From Burkholderiaceae bacterium (GTDB lineage: Bacteria > Pseudomonadota > Gammaproteobacteria > Burkholderiales > Burkholderiaceae_C): a stretch of DNA of 64,000 bases. A model generated the notes under the pieces. It worked only from the letters and a program-made list of their open reading frames with translations. It did no database searches and was not told where the DNA came from. The DNA is taken from contig CAJYPV010000027.1 in assembly GCA_913776825.1 (NCBI GenBank), forward strand, positions 248,001 through 312,000, read 5' to 3'. Both the position numbers and the translations under genes were made by a program. How positions within the stretch are numbered: position 1 is the stretch's first letter; each line of letters opens with the position of its first letter. Positions 8,554 to 17,398 of the stretch are shown here, piece by piece.

Positions 8554-9233
8554 GCGTCCGCCCAGGTCTTCGCTTGGGCGCGGGCCAAGGCCTGCGCCAC
8601 GCTGCAGATCTGCGCGAAGCGGTCCTGCAGGACCAGCTCGGTGCGCAGCTTCAGTTCCTGGATGCTCAAGGTCACGCCGCTGGCGTGGCGCATCGGGAAG
8701 GTGAGGGTCGCATCGGTGACGTAATCGACCTCCCAGCCCTCGTCGCTCGCATGGCGGGTGGTCGTCTCACAGCATTGCTCGGTGCGGATGCCCGCGACGA
8801 TCAGCGGGCGGATGCCGTGTTGCGTCAGCCAGATCGACAGGCCGGTGCCGACCAGCGCGCTGTGCCGATGCTTCAGGAACTCCGCCGCCACCGGCACCTG
8901 GGCGATCTCCTCCATCGGACGGACATGGCCGCTGACGCGCGCGAACGGGTTGTCTGCAGTCTCCGGGCCGTCGCTGTGGAGGATGCGGACGACCGGCAGG
9001 CCCTGCGCGGCCGCGCCGTCCAGCAGGGCGCGGGTGTGGGTCAGGAAGTCCGGCAGCGCCGACGCATCCCAATACGGCCGATGGCGGAAGGATTCCTGCA
9101 CATCGATCAGCAGGACCGCCGTGTCGGGCCCGTTGCGGCGACCGGCCTGGCGGGCCTCGGTCGACAGGGCAGCGTCATCGCGCACGGACGTGGCGGTGAC
9201 GGGGTGTGTGGTGTGGGAAGTGGCTGCGGTCAT
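8550..9233 (-). CDS. Isochorismatase-family cysteine hydrolase
   Basis: A 227-residue cytosolic hydrolase. The catalytic triad can be placed as Asp in AVLLIDVQESF, Lys in AAEFLKHRHSA, and Cys in the GIRTEQCCETT motif. The first 35 residues are a variable tail. The family includes isochorismatases, nicotinamidases and other amidases, and the substrate here cannot be told. It is the first gene of a two-gene unit with the GlxA-type regulator (4-nt overlap), a pairing common for this family. Confidence 0.85.
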   Translation of the reverse strand: MTAATSHTTHPVTATSVRDDAALSTEARQAGRRNGPDTAVLLIDVQESFRHRPYWDASALPDFLTHTRALLDGAAAQGLPVVRILHSDGPETADNPFARVSGHVRPMEEIAQVPVAAEFLKHRHSALVGTGLSIWLTQHGIRPLIVAGIRTEQCCETTTRHASDEGWEVDYVTDATLTFPMRHASGVTLSIQELKLRTELVLQDRFAQICSVAQALARAQAKTWADA

Positions 9234-9405
9234 GGTGGCGTTCCATCAGAGTTGATGGTGCTCATGATGCGCAGCGGGACGATGTCCGTCGCGCCGGCGC
9301 CGGACCAGTCGCGGTCAAATCAGGACATCCGGTCGGCGAGTCCGGGCGCCGGGTCGGACGTCGATGCGCCCACCTGCTTCAGGCGAGGCAGGTCGATCGC
9401 CGCGC

Positions 9406-9993
9406 TCAGTCGTCGCGGCCGACCCGCACCGACAGCGGCAGCTTGGGATCGAGATCCAGCGCTTGCCAGCCCTTCAGCCCGATGCGGCGCAGGGTCTCGA
9501 TGTTGGTTTCGTAGATGGCATCGGTGTCGGGCATGGACTCGACCGCGCGCTCGATGCTCTCTTCCCGCAGCAGATGCAGCGTCGGATAGGGCGATCGGTT
9601 GCTGAGGTTGTCCACATCGTCCGGCTCGGTGCCCTCGAACTGGTAATCCGGATGGAAGCTGGCGACCTGCAGCAGGCCGTCCAGCTCCAGGTCGTCCACC
9701 AGCGCATCGGCCGCGCCGAGGAAATCGTTGTAGTCCAGGAAGTCGTTCAGCACCCAGGGATGCACCAGCAGCGTGGTCTCGGTGACCTCCGGATCGGCGC
9801 GGCGCAACGCCAGCAGCTCATGTGCCAGGTCCTTGAGCAGATCCTCCGGCGTGCGCGCCGCGCTGACGGTGATGCGCAGCCGCTGATTGACCTCCACGCT
9901 CTTGGCGAAGGGGCAGAGGTTCAAGCCGATCACGGCGCGCTGCACCCAGCGGTGGGTGTCCTGGCGGACGGTGTTTTCCTGGTCGTCGGTCAT
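9406..9993 (-). CDS. DUF1415 family protein
   Basis: A 195-residue protein of a family common in Beta- and Gammaproteobacteria. Typical blocks are W.QRAVIGLNLCPFAKSV near the N-terminus, TTLLVHPWVLNDFLDYNDFL, LLQVASFHPDYQFEGTEPDDVDNLSNRSPYP, and LLREESIERAV. The conserved Cys and His suggest a metal or redox role, but function is unknown. In-frame ATGs at 10029 and 10098 would add 12 or 35 Pro-rich residues; 9993 is chosen because conservation starts there, without a strong ribosome site at any of them. Confidence 0.8.
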   Translation of the reverse strand: MTDDQENTVRQDTHRWVQRAVIGLNLCPFAKSVEVNQRLRITVSAARTPEDLLKDLAHELLALRRADPEVTETTLLVHPWVLNDFLDYNDFLGAADALVDDLELDGLLQVASFHPDYQFEGTEPDDVDNLSNRSPYPTLHLLREESIERAVESMPDTDAIYETNIETLRRIGLKGWQALDLDPKLPLSVRVGRDD

Positions 9994-10170
9994 GGCGTGA
10001 GTCGGTGGGGCGGGGGGCGGGGTGGTCATTGATCGGAAGGGGCGCAGGTCGGGGCGGGGACAGGACGCCAACATGGGATGGGACGAAGCGGGCGTCAAGA
10101 AACGGGTCGGCGGAAAGAGGCCGCCGATCCAGGATGCAAGCCTGACGGCGCCGCTCGTGAAAGCTCAGAC

Positions 10171-10218
10171 GGGAATGAGAACGGCAATGGGAATGCGAGC
10201 GGGAACGGGAACGGAAAC
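10171..10218. repeat. Imperfect hexanucleotide tandem repeat (GGGAAY-like)
   Basis: Eight consecutive hexamers: GGGAAT, GAGAAC, GGCAAT, GGGAAT, GCGAGC, GGGAAC, GGGAAC, GGAAAC. They lie in the non-coding gap between the DUF1415 gene and the end of the M20 hydrolase gene, both on the minus strand. No hairpin or protein is evident. Confidence 0.6.
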
Positions 10219-10290
10219 GCAGGCCACGCGGTCGCCCCAGGTCCGATGGCTGGTCAAGCCAAGCGGTGCGGGGCGCCGCATCGGTCCGGA

Positions 10291-11484
10291 TCAGCGCGGC
10301 TGCTTGAACCAGGCGTCGACCAGGCGGACCCACATCGAGCCGCCCAGCGGAATCAGATCGTCGTTGAAGTCATAGCTGGGGTTGTGCAGCATGCACGGGC
10401 CCAGGCCGTGGCCGCCCTGGCGGTGGCTGCCGTCGCCGTTGCCGATCAGGAAGTAGCAGCCCGGCACTTCCTGCAGGTAATAGCTGAAGTCCTCGGCGCC
10501 CATGGTGGGCTCGAATTCCTGCACATTGGCCGCGCCCACCATGTCGGTGACCACGCGGCGCGCGAAGTCGGTCTCGGCGGCGTGGTTGATGGTCGGCGGA
10601 TAGTTGCGGTGGAAGCTGAATTCGCATTCCACCTCGAAAGCCTGCCCCGTGGCCTCGGTGATGGCCTGCATGCGGCGCTCGATCAGGTCCAGCGTCTCCA
10701 GTGTGAAGGTGCGCACCGTGCCCTGCATCTCGCAGCGCTCGGGGATCACATTGGTGGCCTCGCCGGCATGGATCATGGTCACCGAGATCACGCCCGCATC
10801 GATCGGCCGCTTGTTGCGGGTGATGATGGTCTGGAAGGACTGCACCAGCTGCGCGGCCACGATCACCGGGTCGCTGCCCAGATGCGGCATCGCGCCGTGC
10901 GCGCCCTTGCCCTTGATGACGATCTTGAATTCATTGCTGGAGGCGAAGACCGGTCCGGTCTTGAGCGCGAACTGGCCGGCTGCCATGCCGGGCCAGTTGT
11001 GCACGCCGAACATCGCCTCCATCGGGAATTGCTTGAACAGGCCGTCCTTGATCATTTCCCGGGCGCCGCCGCCGCCTTCTTCCGCGGGCTGGAACACCAG
11101 GTAGACCGTGCCCTCGAAATCACGGTGCTGCGACAGGTGCTTGGCCGCCGACAGCAGCATGGCGGTGTGGCCGTCATGGCCGCACGCATGCATCTTTCCC
11201 GGATGCTTGCTGGCATGCGGGAAGGTGTTGTGCTCGGTGATCGGCAGCGCATCGATGTCGGCCCGCAGGCCCAGCGTGCGCGGGCCGTCGCGGCCCTTGA
11301 GGATGCCCACCACCCCGGTCTTGCCCAGGCCGCGATGGACGGGAATGCCCCAGTCGGTCAGCGTCTTGGCGATCAGGTCGGAGGTGCGGTCTTCGTGGAA
11401 GCACAGCTCGGGATGGGCGTGCAGGTCACGGCGCAGGGCGGCAATGGCGGGCGCATCGGCCAGGATGGGTTCGATCAGCTTCAT
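10291..11484 (-). CDS. M20 family metallo-amidohydrolase (hippurate hydrolase-like)
   Basis: A 397-residue enzyme of the M20D amidohydrolase family. Metal-site motifs are HACGHDGHTA (near residue 100), the EE of PAEEGGGGA, HGAMPH in the lid/dimer region and MGAEDFSYY near the C-terminus. Relatives remove acyl groups from N-acyl amino acids such as hippurate or N-acetyl derivatives; substrate is not determinable. No signal peptide, so cytosolic. It is followed on the minus strand by a gap of about 300 nt with hexamer repeats, and preceded by a 360-bp gap, so it is probably monocistronic. Confidence 0.9.
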   Translation of the reverse strand: MKLIEPILADAPAIAALRRDLHAHPELCFHEDRTSDLIAKTLTDWGIPVHRGLGKTGVVGILKGRDGPRTLGLRADIDALPITEHNTFPHASKHPGKMHACGHDGHTAMLLSAAKHLSQHRDFEGTVYLVFQPAEEGGGGAREMIKDGLFKQFPMEAMFGVHNWPGMAAGQFALKTGPVFASSNEFKIVIKGKGAHGAMPHLGSDPVIVAAQLVQSFQTIITRNKRPIDAGVISVTMIHAGEATNVIPERCEMQGTVRTFTLETLDLIERRMQAITEATGQAFEVECEFSFHRNYPPTINHAAETDFARRVVTDMVGAANVQEFEPTMGAEDFSYYLQEVPGCYFLIGNGDGSHRQGGHGLGPCMLHNPSYDFNDDLIPLGGSMWVRLVDAWFKQPR

Positions 11485-11757
11485 GGGCGGGCACTCCGAA
11501 GGTCATCGGCGCTCGTCGCGCCAATGCGGACGGGGCGCGGGCGACGCGCCGCATCCTAAAAAACCACGGCACCGATCCGGTCATCGCCGTCGGCGCCACT
11601 GATGCGGTCGAGTGTACCCGCCGGGATTTGGCCCTGACGCCCGGTGGGGCGGCAGGCAGGCCGGTCCGATCCGCCGATCGGCCTCGTCTTCGGTGGCGAG
11701 TGAGCATGGCCGAGCCAGGACGTGCTCGACGCATTTCGGCTTTCCGCTTCCGGCTTC
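11485..11757. other. Intergenic gap, upstream of the M20 gene
   Basis: No gene seen on either strand. The part nearest 11,484 is the leader of the M20 hydrolase gene. The other end borders the terminator of the binding-protein gene, which reads towards it. No operator or riboswitch was recognised. Confidence 0.5.
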
Positions 11758-11790
11758 CCAAAGCAAACGTCCCGCACAGGGCGGGACGTT
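11758..11790 (-). terminator. Intrinsic terminator of the binding-protein gene
   Basis: AACGTCCCGC (11766-11775) pairs with GCGGGACGTT (11781-11790) around a 5-nt loop. On the minus strand the stem is followed by TTTGCTTT. It lies 55 nt after the stop of the minus-strand periplasmic binding protein. Confidence 0.8.
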
Positions 11791-11844
11791 CATCAGCGGG
11801 CCGGGACGCCGGCACCTGTCAGCGCCGGGCGGACGCCTGCGGGC

Positions 11845-12981
11845 TCAGCGCTTCACGCGGCCATCGTTGGTCAGCATCGACAGCTCGACGAAATTCGAGC
11901 CGACATGCTTGCCGGGCTTGAAGCTCACATTGAAGCCGCCGACGTTGTAGTTGCTCATCGATTCCAGCGCGGTCACCAGACCTTCGCGGGTCGGGCGGGC
12001 CATGCGGCGCACGCCTTCGCTGAACACCTTGGCGGCGATGTAGCCTTCCATCGCGGTGTAGTTGAACTTCTGGCCGGCCTTGGTGGCCGCAGCCTGGTAC
12101 TCGGCCACCACGCCGATGCCGCCGCCGAACGGATAAGGCATGACCTGGCTCACCACCACGCCCATGGCTTCCGGGCCCAGTTCATCCAGCAGCGCCTGGG
12201 TGCCGACGAAGGACACGTTGTAGAACACGCCGCCGTAACCCGCCTTGCGGGCGGCACGGATGAAGGCGGCGCAGCTCTTGTAGGCACTCACCATGATGAT
12301 CGCTTCCGGCGGCGCGCCGCTGCTGACCAGGTCCTTGATGGCCTTGGCCACGTCCACCGTGTTGCGTTCCACGGTCGAGATCGCCTGCGGCTGGATGGCC
12401 AGCGGCTTCATCGCGCGCAGCACGCCGTCCAGGCCGGCCTTGCCGTAGGCATCGTTCTGGTGGAAGACCGAGATGCGCATCAGGCCGAGCTGGGTCAGCT
12501 GCTTCACGATCAGCGCGGTCTCGTCGTAATACGAGGCGCGGATGTGGAAGACCCACGGGCTGGCCGGCTCGCGCAGCGATTCGGCGCCGGTCAGCGGCGC
12601 GAAGAACGGGATCTTGTTCTGATTGACCAGCGGCAGCGAGGCCACCGAGGTCGGGGTGCCGACATAGCCGAACAGGGCGAAGACGTCGTCGTTGATGAGC
12701 TTTTCGGTGTTGGCCTTGGCGCGGTCGGGCTCATAGCCGTCGTCCAGCGTGCGCAGCTCGATGGTGGTGCCATTGACGCCGCCGGCGGCGTTCTGCGCGT
12801 CGAAGAACAGCTTGGCGCCGGCCTGCATCTGGATGCCCAGCTGCGCGGCGGGGCCGGTCAGCGGCACCGATTGTCCGATCACCAGACGGCGACGTTCCTG
12901 GGCCTGCACCCCCGTGCTGAAGGGCAGGGCGGCAAGCGCGCCCAGGGCGCTGACGGAGGCAAGAACATGACGGCGATGCAA
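11845..12981 (-). CDS. Branched-chain amino acid-type ABC transporter substrate-binding protein
   Basis: A 378-residue periplasmic binding protein (Peripla_BP_6/LivJ type). The signal peptide has an RR pair (MHRRHVLA) and a probable cleavage after VQA near residue 26. It continues with LVIGQSVPLTGPAAQLG and later DDVFALFGYVGTPTS, typical of the family. Ligands in the family range from branched-chain amino acids to aromatic acids and amides; the ligand here is unknown. The permease and ATPase genes are not nearby, so it is an orphan binding protein. Followed by a good terminator. Confidence 0.9.
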   Translation of the reverse strand: MHRRHVLASVSALGALAALPFSTGVQAQERRRLVIGQSVPLTGPAAQLGIQMQAGAKLFFDAQNAAGGVNGTTIELRTLDDGYEPDRAKANTEKLINDDVFALFGYVGTPTSVASLPLVNQNKIPFFAPLTGAESLREPASPWVFHIRASYYDETALIVKQLTQLGLMRISVFHQNDAYGKAGLDGVLRAMKPLAIQPQAISTVERNTVDVAKAIKDLVSSGAPPEAIIMVSAYKSCAAFIRAARKAGYGGVFYNVSFVGTQALLDELGPEAMGVVVSQVMPYPFGGGIGVVAEYQAAATKAGQKFNYTAMEGYIAAKVFSEGVRRMARPTREGLVTALESMSNYNVGGFNVSFKPGKHVGSNFVELSMLTNDGRVKR

Positions 12982-13189
12982 GAGAAGCTCCCCTGGGATG
13001 GTTGGATGGGCCGGTCAAGCGGCTGCAGCCGGGGATGACAACCCGGCGGGACGATCGAGGGATCGTCCGGCAGACCGCCCGGAAACGAATGCGACAACAC
13101 AGGCCCTCTGGCGCGCGAGCTTATCTGCTTGCAGCACCGTGTTTCGGTAAGTAAACGAAAGCCTGTGGCGGCTGTGCAATAGTTCGCGC

Positions 13190-15283
13190 ATGTCCGCCGT
13201 CGTCACATCGTCCGCCGTGAGCCACACGCAACCAACCGATTCGCCTGTCGCCATCGCGTCCTCCTCCGAAATCCGAGTCGTCAAGGGCGCCTGTCCGCAC
13301 GATTGTCCGGACACGTGCGCATTGCGCATCAGTGTGCAGGATGGTCGCGTCATCAAGGTGCAGGGTCAAGCGGAACATCCCAGCACCCACGGCGCGCTGT
13401 GCACCAAGGTCTCCCGCTATCCCGAGCGCACCTACCACGCCGAACGGCTGCTGCACCCGCTCAAGCGCGTCAGCGGCAAGCACGAAGCGCCGCGCTTCGA
13501 GCGGATTTCCTGGATCCAGGCCCTGACCGAGATCGCCGGCCGCCTCCGCGCCATCCAGGCGCGTGACCCGCAAGCGATCCTGCCCTACAGCTATGCCGGC
13601 ACCATGGGCATGCTGCAGGGCGAGGCCATGGCCGGACGCTTCTTCAACCGGCTCGGCGCATCCTGCCTGGACCGCACCATCTGCGCCTCGGCCGGCGGCG
13701 CGGCGCTCACCGCCACCTATGGCGGCAAGGTCGGCATGCACCTGCCGCACTATGCGCAGGCCCGGCTGATCCTGATCTGGGGCAGCAATTCCATCGCCTC
13801 CAACCTGCATTTCTGGACCTTCGCCAACCAGGCCAAGCGCAACGGCGCCAAGCTGATCTGCATCGACCCGCGCAAGACCGAAACCGCCGACAAATGCCAT
13901 CAGCACCTGGCGCTGTTGCCGGGCACCGACGGCGCGCTGGCGCTGGGCCTGATCCACGAGCTGATCGCCCACGGCTGGCTGGACCAGGACTACATCGATC
14001 GCCATGTCGAGGGCTGGCCCGAGCTGCGCGAACGCGCGCTGCAGTGGACGCCCGAGCGCACCGCCGAGGAATGCGGCCTGACCGCCGACGAAGTGCGGGG
14101 CCTGGCGCGCGATTACGCCACCACCGCGCCGGCCGCCATCCGGCTGAACTACGGCATGCAGCGGGTGCGCGGCGGCGGCAATGCGGTGCGGCTGATCGCG
14201 CTGCTGCCGTGTCTGACGGGAGCCTGGCGGCATCCGGCCGGCGGCATGCTGCTGTCGAGCTCCGGCTGGTTCGTGCCATTCAAGAACGGGTCGCTGGAAC
14301 GACCGGAGCTGCGCGGCGGACGTCCCAGCCGCACCATCAACATGAGCACCATCGGCGACGACCTGCTGCGCGAGTCGTCGCCCGAATTCGGGCCGCGCAT
14401 CGAGGCGCTGATCGTCTACAACAGCAACCCGGTGGCGGTGGCGCCGGAGTCGGCCAAGGTGGTGGCCGGCTTCCAGCGCGAGGACCTGCTGACCGTGGTC
14501 CTCGAGCACTTCATGACCGACACCGCCGACCTGGCGGACTATGTCCTGCCCGCCACCACGCAGCTGGAGCATCTGGACATCCACACCAGCTACGGCCATA
14601 CCGATGTGCTGCTCAACCAGCCGGCGATCGCGCCGCTGGGAGAGTCCAAGCCCAACACCCAGATCTTCCGCGAGCTGGCCGCCGCCATGGGCTTCGACGA
14701 GCCCGCCTTCCATGAGGACGATGCGGCGCTGATGCGCCAGGCCTTCAAGTCGGAAGTCGATGTCGAGCAGCTCATCGAGCAAGGCTGGTTCAGCCTGCCG
14801 CTGCCGGCCGCGCCCTTTGCCGAGGGCGGCTTCCCGATGCCAGGCGGCAAGGCCGATGCGCGCGGCGCGGACTACCTCCCCAACTACGAGAGCCGCCGCA
14901 GCGATCCGGCGCTGGCGGCGCGTTATCCGCTGGCGATGATCTCGCCACCGGCGCGCAACTTCCTCAACAGCAGCTTCGTGAACGTCAAAAGCCTGCGCGA
15001 CATCGAAGGCGAGCAGTTGCTGGAGATGAACGCCGCCGATGCCGCCGCCCGGGCGCTGACCGATGGTCAGACGGTGCGGGTGTTCAATGACCGCGGGAGC
15101 TACCAATGCCGATTGATGGTGAGCGAGCGGGCCCGGGCCGGTGTGGTGCACGGGTTGGGCATCTGGTGGCGCAAGCTGGGCCTGGATGGCCGCAACGTCA
15201 ACGAAGTGACCCACCAGCGGCTGACCGACCTGGGACGGGCGCCTTGTTTCTACGATTGCCTGGTGGAGGTGGCAGCGGCCTGA
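13190..15283 (+). CDS. Molybdopterin oxidoreductase with N-terminal [4Fe-4S] site
   Basis: A 697-residue single-subunit member of the DMSO reductase/formate dehydrogenase superfamily. C35-x3-C39-x3-C43 and C71 (in GALCTKV) form the iron-sulfur site. Blocks such as DRTICASAGGAAL, LIWGSNSIASN, CIDPRKTETA and NYGMQRVRGGGN suit molybdopterin cofactor binding, and the C-terminal domain (NRGSYQCRLMVSERARAGVVH region) is the MopB-binding fold. The substrate and partner are unknown. No Tat signal, so cytosolic. The ATG at 13190 has no ribosome site; CAATAG lies about 8 nt upstream, so a leaderless message is possible. The N-terminal 27 residues are Ser/Thr-rich and variable. Confidence 0.85.
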   Translation: MSAVVTSSAVSHTQPTDSPVAIASSSEIRVVKGACPHDCPDTCALRISVQDGRVIKVQGQAEHPSTHGALCTKVSRYPERTYHAERLLHPLKRVSGKHEAPRFERISWIQALTEIAGRLRAIQARDPQAILPYSYAGTMGMLQGEAMAGRFFNRLGASCLDRTICASAGGAALTATYGGKVGMHLPHYAQARLILIWGSNSIASNLHFWTFANQAKRNGAKLICIDPRKTETADKCHQHLALLPGTDGALALGLIHELIAHGWLDQDYIDRHVEGWPELRERALQWTPERTAEECGLTADEVRGLARDYATTAPAAIRLNYGMQRVRGGGNAVRLIALLPCLTGAWRHPAGGMLLSSSGWFVPFKNGSLERPELRGGRPSRTINMSTIGDDLLRESSPEFGPRIEALIVYNSNPVAVAPESAKVVAGFQREDLLTVVLEHFMTDTADLADYVLPATTQLEHLDIHTSYGHTDVLLNQPAIAPLGESKPNTQIFRELAAAMGFDEPAFHEDDAALMRQAFKSEVDVEQLIEQGWFSLPLPAAPFAEGGFPMPGGKADARGADYLPNYESRRSDPALAARYPLAMISPPARNFLNSSFVNVKSLRDIEGEQLLEMNAADAAARALTDGQTVRVFNDRGSYQCRLMVSERARAGVVHGLGIWWRKLGLDGRNVNEVTHQRLTDLGRAPCFYDCLVEVAAA

Positions 15284-15300
15284 GGGCGGCTGCCCGTCGG

Positions 15301-16488
15301 ATGACAGGACGCTCAGGCGCAGACGCCGGCTTCACCGGCCGCAGCGGGAGATTCAGCGCCGCGTTCGCCCAAGGTTGGCCGTGGCGTCTGTGGCTTCTGT
15401 TGCGTGTGGCGCTGCTGGGAACGGCGATGTCGATGCTCGGCGCCTGCGCGCAGCTGGGTTATTACGGTCAGTCGATCTCGGGCCACCTCGCGCTGGTGCG
15501 GGCGGCCAAACCGGTCGACGACTGGCTGGCGCAGCCCGACCTGGATCCCGCGTTACGGCGGCAGCTCGAACTCACGGTGGCGCTGCGGCAGTTCGCCTCC
15601 CAACAACTGGCGCTGCCGGACAACGACAGCTACCGCCGCTATGCCGACCTGCATCGCGGCGCGGCGGTCTGGAATGTGGTCGCCACACCGGAATTGAGCC
15701 TGCAACTGCGCACCTGGTGCTATCCGATCATGGGATGCGCCGGTTACCGCGGCTACTTCAAGCCCGAAGCCGCGCAGGCGATGGCGGCCGAATTGCGCAG
15801 CGAGGGCATGGAGCCGTACGTCTACGGCGTGCCGGCCTATTCGTCGCTGGGATGGAGCAACTGGCTGGGCGGCGATCCGCTGCTCAACACCTTCATCCAC
15901 TATCCGGAAGGGCAACTGGCCCGGATGCTGTTCCATGAGCTGGCGCATCAGGTCGCCTATGCCTCGGACGACACCACCTTCAACGAAAGCTTCGCCACCG
16001 CCGTCGAGCAACTGGGGGTCGCGCGCTGGCTGGCCACCCGTCCGGAGGCCTTGCAGGACGATGAGCGCGCACGGGTGCGGCAGGACCAGGTCCAGGCCTT
16101 GTTGAGGTCCGGACGGGAGCAATTGCAGCAGGTGTTCCAGAGCAATGCCAGCGACGACGAAAAGCGCGCCGCGAAGGCGGAGGTCTTCGCCCGTCTGCGC
16201 CGCGACTATGACGCGCTGAAGCGCGATCAATGGGGCGGCGACACCCGCTATGACCGTTGGATCGGCGGGCTGAACACCGCGGCGCTGGCCATCCAGGGCA
16301 GCTACACCGATCTGGTGCCGGACTTCATCCGCCTGTTCGACCGTCAGGGTCAGGACTGGCCCCGCTTTTATGCGGAGGTGAAACGCCTGGCGGCGCTGCC
16401 CCGCGAGGATCGGCGTGCGCAACTGGCCGCCGGCGCGACGACGTCGTCGTCGTCATCGGCGGGTGAGGACGTGCGCGCCGAACGTTGA
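15301..16488 (+). CDS. Putative lipoprotein aminopeptidase (Aminopep family)
   Basis: A 395-residue protein. A long N-terminal lead ends in a hydrophobic segment with lipobox LGAC, after which AQLGYYGQSISGHL is the family signature. The zinc motif HELAHQ lies at residues 212-217 with a second acid in NESFATAVEQLG. This is the Aminopep (DUF2265) family of predicted aminopeptidases, probably anchored to a membrane on the periplasmic side; activity is by family only. The start at 15301 is 15 nt after the oxidoreductase stop; an in-frame ATG nearer the lipobox would give a shorter signal peptide. Ser/Asp-rich tail. Confidence 0.8.
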   Translation: MTGRSGADAGFTGRSGRFSAAFAQGWPWRLWLLLRVALLGTAMSMLGACAQLGYYGQSISGHLALVRAAKPVDDWLAQPDLDPALRRQLELTVALRQFASQQLALPDNDSYRRYADLHRGAAVWNVVATPELSLQLRTWCYPIMGCAGYRGYFKPEAAQAMAAELRSEGMEPYVYGVPAYSSLGWSNWLGGDPLLNTFIHYPEGQLARMLFHELAHQVAYASDDTTFNESFATAVEQLGVARWLATRPEALQDDERARVRQDQVQALLRSGREQLQQVFQSNASDDEKRAAKAEVFARLRRDYDALKRDQWGGDTRYDRWIGGLNTAALAIQGSYTDLVPDFIRLFDRQGQDWPRFYAEVKRLAALPREDRRAQLAAGATTSSSSSAGEDVRAER

Positions 16489-16635
16489 AGCCGGCGGCAT
16501 CAGCCGGCGGCAGGGGTCGGACGGGCTCGGATCTTCGATTGATTGGCTGCCGTGCGCGGGTGACTTGACTGGAGCGGCGTCCAGAGCACGCACAATCCGC
16601 GGCAGATTCATGACCACATCAAAGGAGCGGCAACG

Positions 16636-16995
16636 ATGGCCGACATCCATGTTTTGCGCGCGCACAGCCTCGGACTGACGCGGGCACGCGAGATCGCCAT
16701 GTCCTGGGCCGAGGAGGTCGAGCAGCGCTACGGCATGGCCTGCACCATCCATGAGGGCGAGGACAGCGATACCGTGGAATTCGTGCGCAGCGGCGTCAAG
16801 GGACGGCTGGAAGTGACCGGCGACAGCTTCGAGATGACGGCGACGCTCGGCATGCTGCTCGGCGCCTTCAAGGCCAACATCGAGAGCGAGATCGAGCGCG
16901 GCCTGGATGAGCTGCTGGCCAAGGAGGCCGCCACCGCCGCACCGGCCACGGCCACCGCCGCGGCCGGCAAGCCCGCTAAGCGCCGGCGCACCTGA
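16636..16995 (+). CDS. Polyhydroxyalkanoic acid system family protein
   Basis: A 119-residue protein that fits the PHA_gran_rgn family. It opens with IHVLRAHSLGLTRAREIA and contains W.EEVEQRYGM, then a GRLEVTGDSFEMTATLGMLLGAFK block. The C-terminus is an Ala-rich and basic tail (AATAAPATATAAAGKPAKRRRT) that could touch granules or DNA. Members are encoded near PHA storage genes and are thought to act on granules; the biochemical role is unknown. Here its neighbours are an acyl-CoA-binding protein and a wax-ester/TAG acyltransferase, so a role in storage lipids is plausible. Confidence 0.75.
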   Translation: MADIHVLRAHSLGLTRAREIAMSWAEEVEQRYGMACTIHEGEDSDTVEFVRSGVKGRLEVTGDSFEMTATLGMLLGAFKANIESEIERGLDELLAKEAATAAPATATAAAGKPAKRRRT

Positions 16996-17030
16996 ACGGC
17001 GGCACCGGCGCGGGCGGACGGTGAGACGGC

Positions 17031-17282
17031 TTACTTCAGCGATTCCACCAGATCGATGTACTGCTGCATGGCTTCCTCGCTGCTCAGGCCCTTGAAGCCG
17101 TTCCAGGCGTCCCACTTGGCACGGCCCACCATGTCGGTGAAGCCGGGCCGCTCGCCGTCCACATCGCCGCTGCTGCCCTGCTTGTACAGCGCGTACAGCT
17201 TCAGCAGCGTCATGTTGTCCGGACGCTCCGGCAATTGCTTGGAATCTGCGACGGCGGCGTCGAATTGGTCCTTCAGGCTCAT
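17031..17282 (-). CDS. Acyl-CoA-binding protein (ACBP)
   Basis: An 83-residue four-helix ACBP, close to the usual 85-90 residues. Family features are FDAAVADSKQLP, MTLLKLYALYKQ, GDVDGERPGF, and AKWDAWNGFKGLSSEEAM, with the Tyr/Lys residues of the acyl-CoA site. It binds long-chain acyl-CoA in the cytosol. Start 17282 has GGGAG 5 nt upstream. It is divergent from the WS/DGAT gene 117 nt away and convergent with the PHA-system gene, which hints at a shared role in acyl-CoA storage. ACBPs are uncommon in bacteria but recur in Burkholderiales. Confidence 0.9.
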   Translation of the reverse strand: MSLKDQFDAAVADSKQLPERPDNMTLLKLYALYKQGSSGDVDGERPGFTDMVGRAKWDAWNGFKGLSSEEAMQQYIDLVESLK

Positions 17283-17398
17283 GATGTCTCCCAGGGTGTT
17301 GAGCAAGGGTTCCGCAGGCAGGCTGCCCGCGAAACGAGTGGCAGCGATATTACCCAGCCGCGTGGGGGCCTCTCTCTGGGGCAGACTCTCTAGAGCGC

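Noticed and set aside
13121-15214. A 697-residue open frame on the minus strand opposite the molybdopterin oxidoreductase
   Set aside because: Mirror frame of a GC-rich gene: it is low-complexity (His/Arg/Gln/Gly-rich) and has no family motif, while the plus-strand frame has clear cofactor motifs. The same applies to long antisense frames at 50611-52989, 57832-60186 and 42800-45271.
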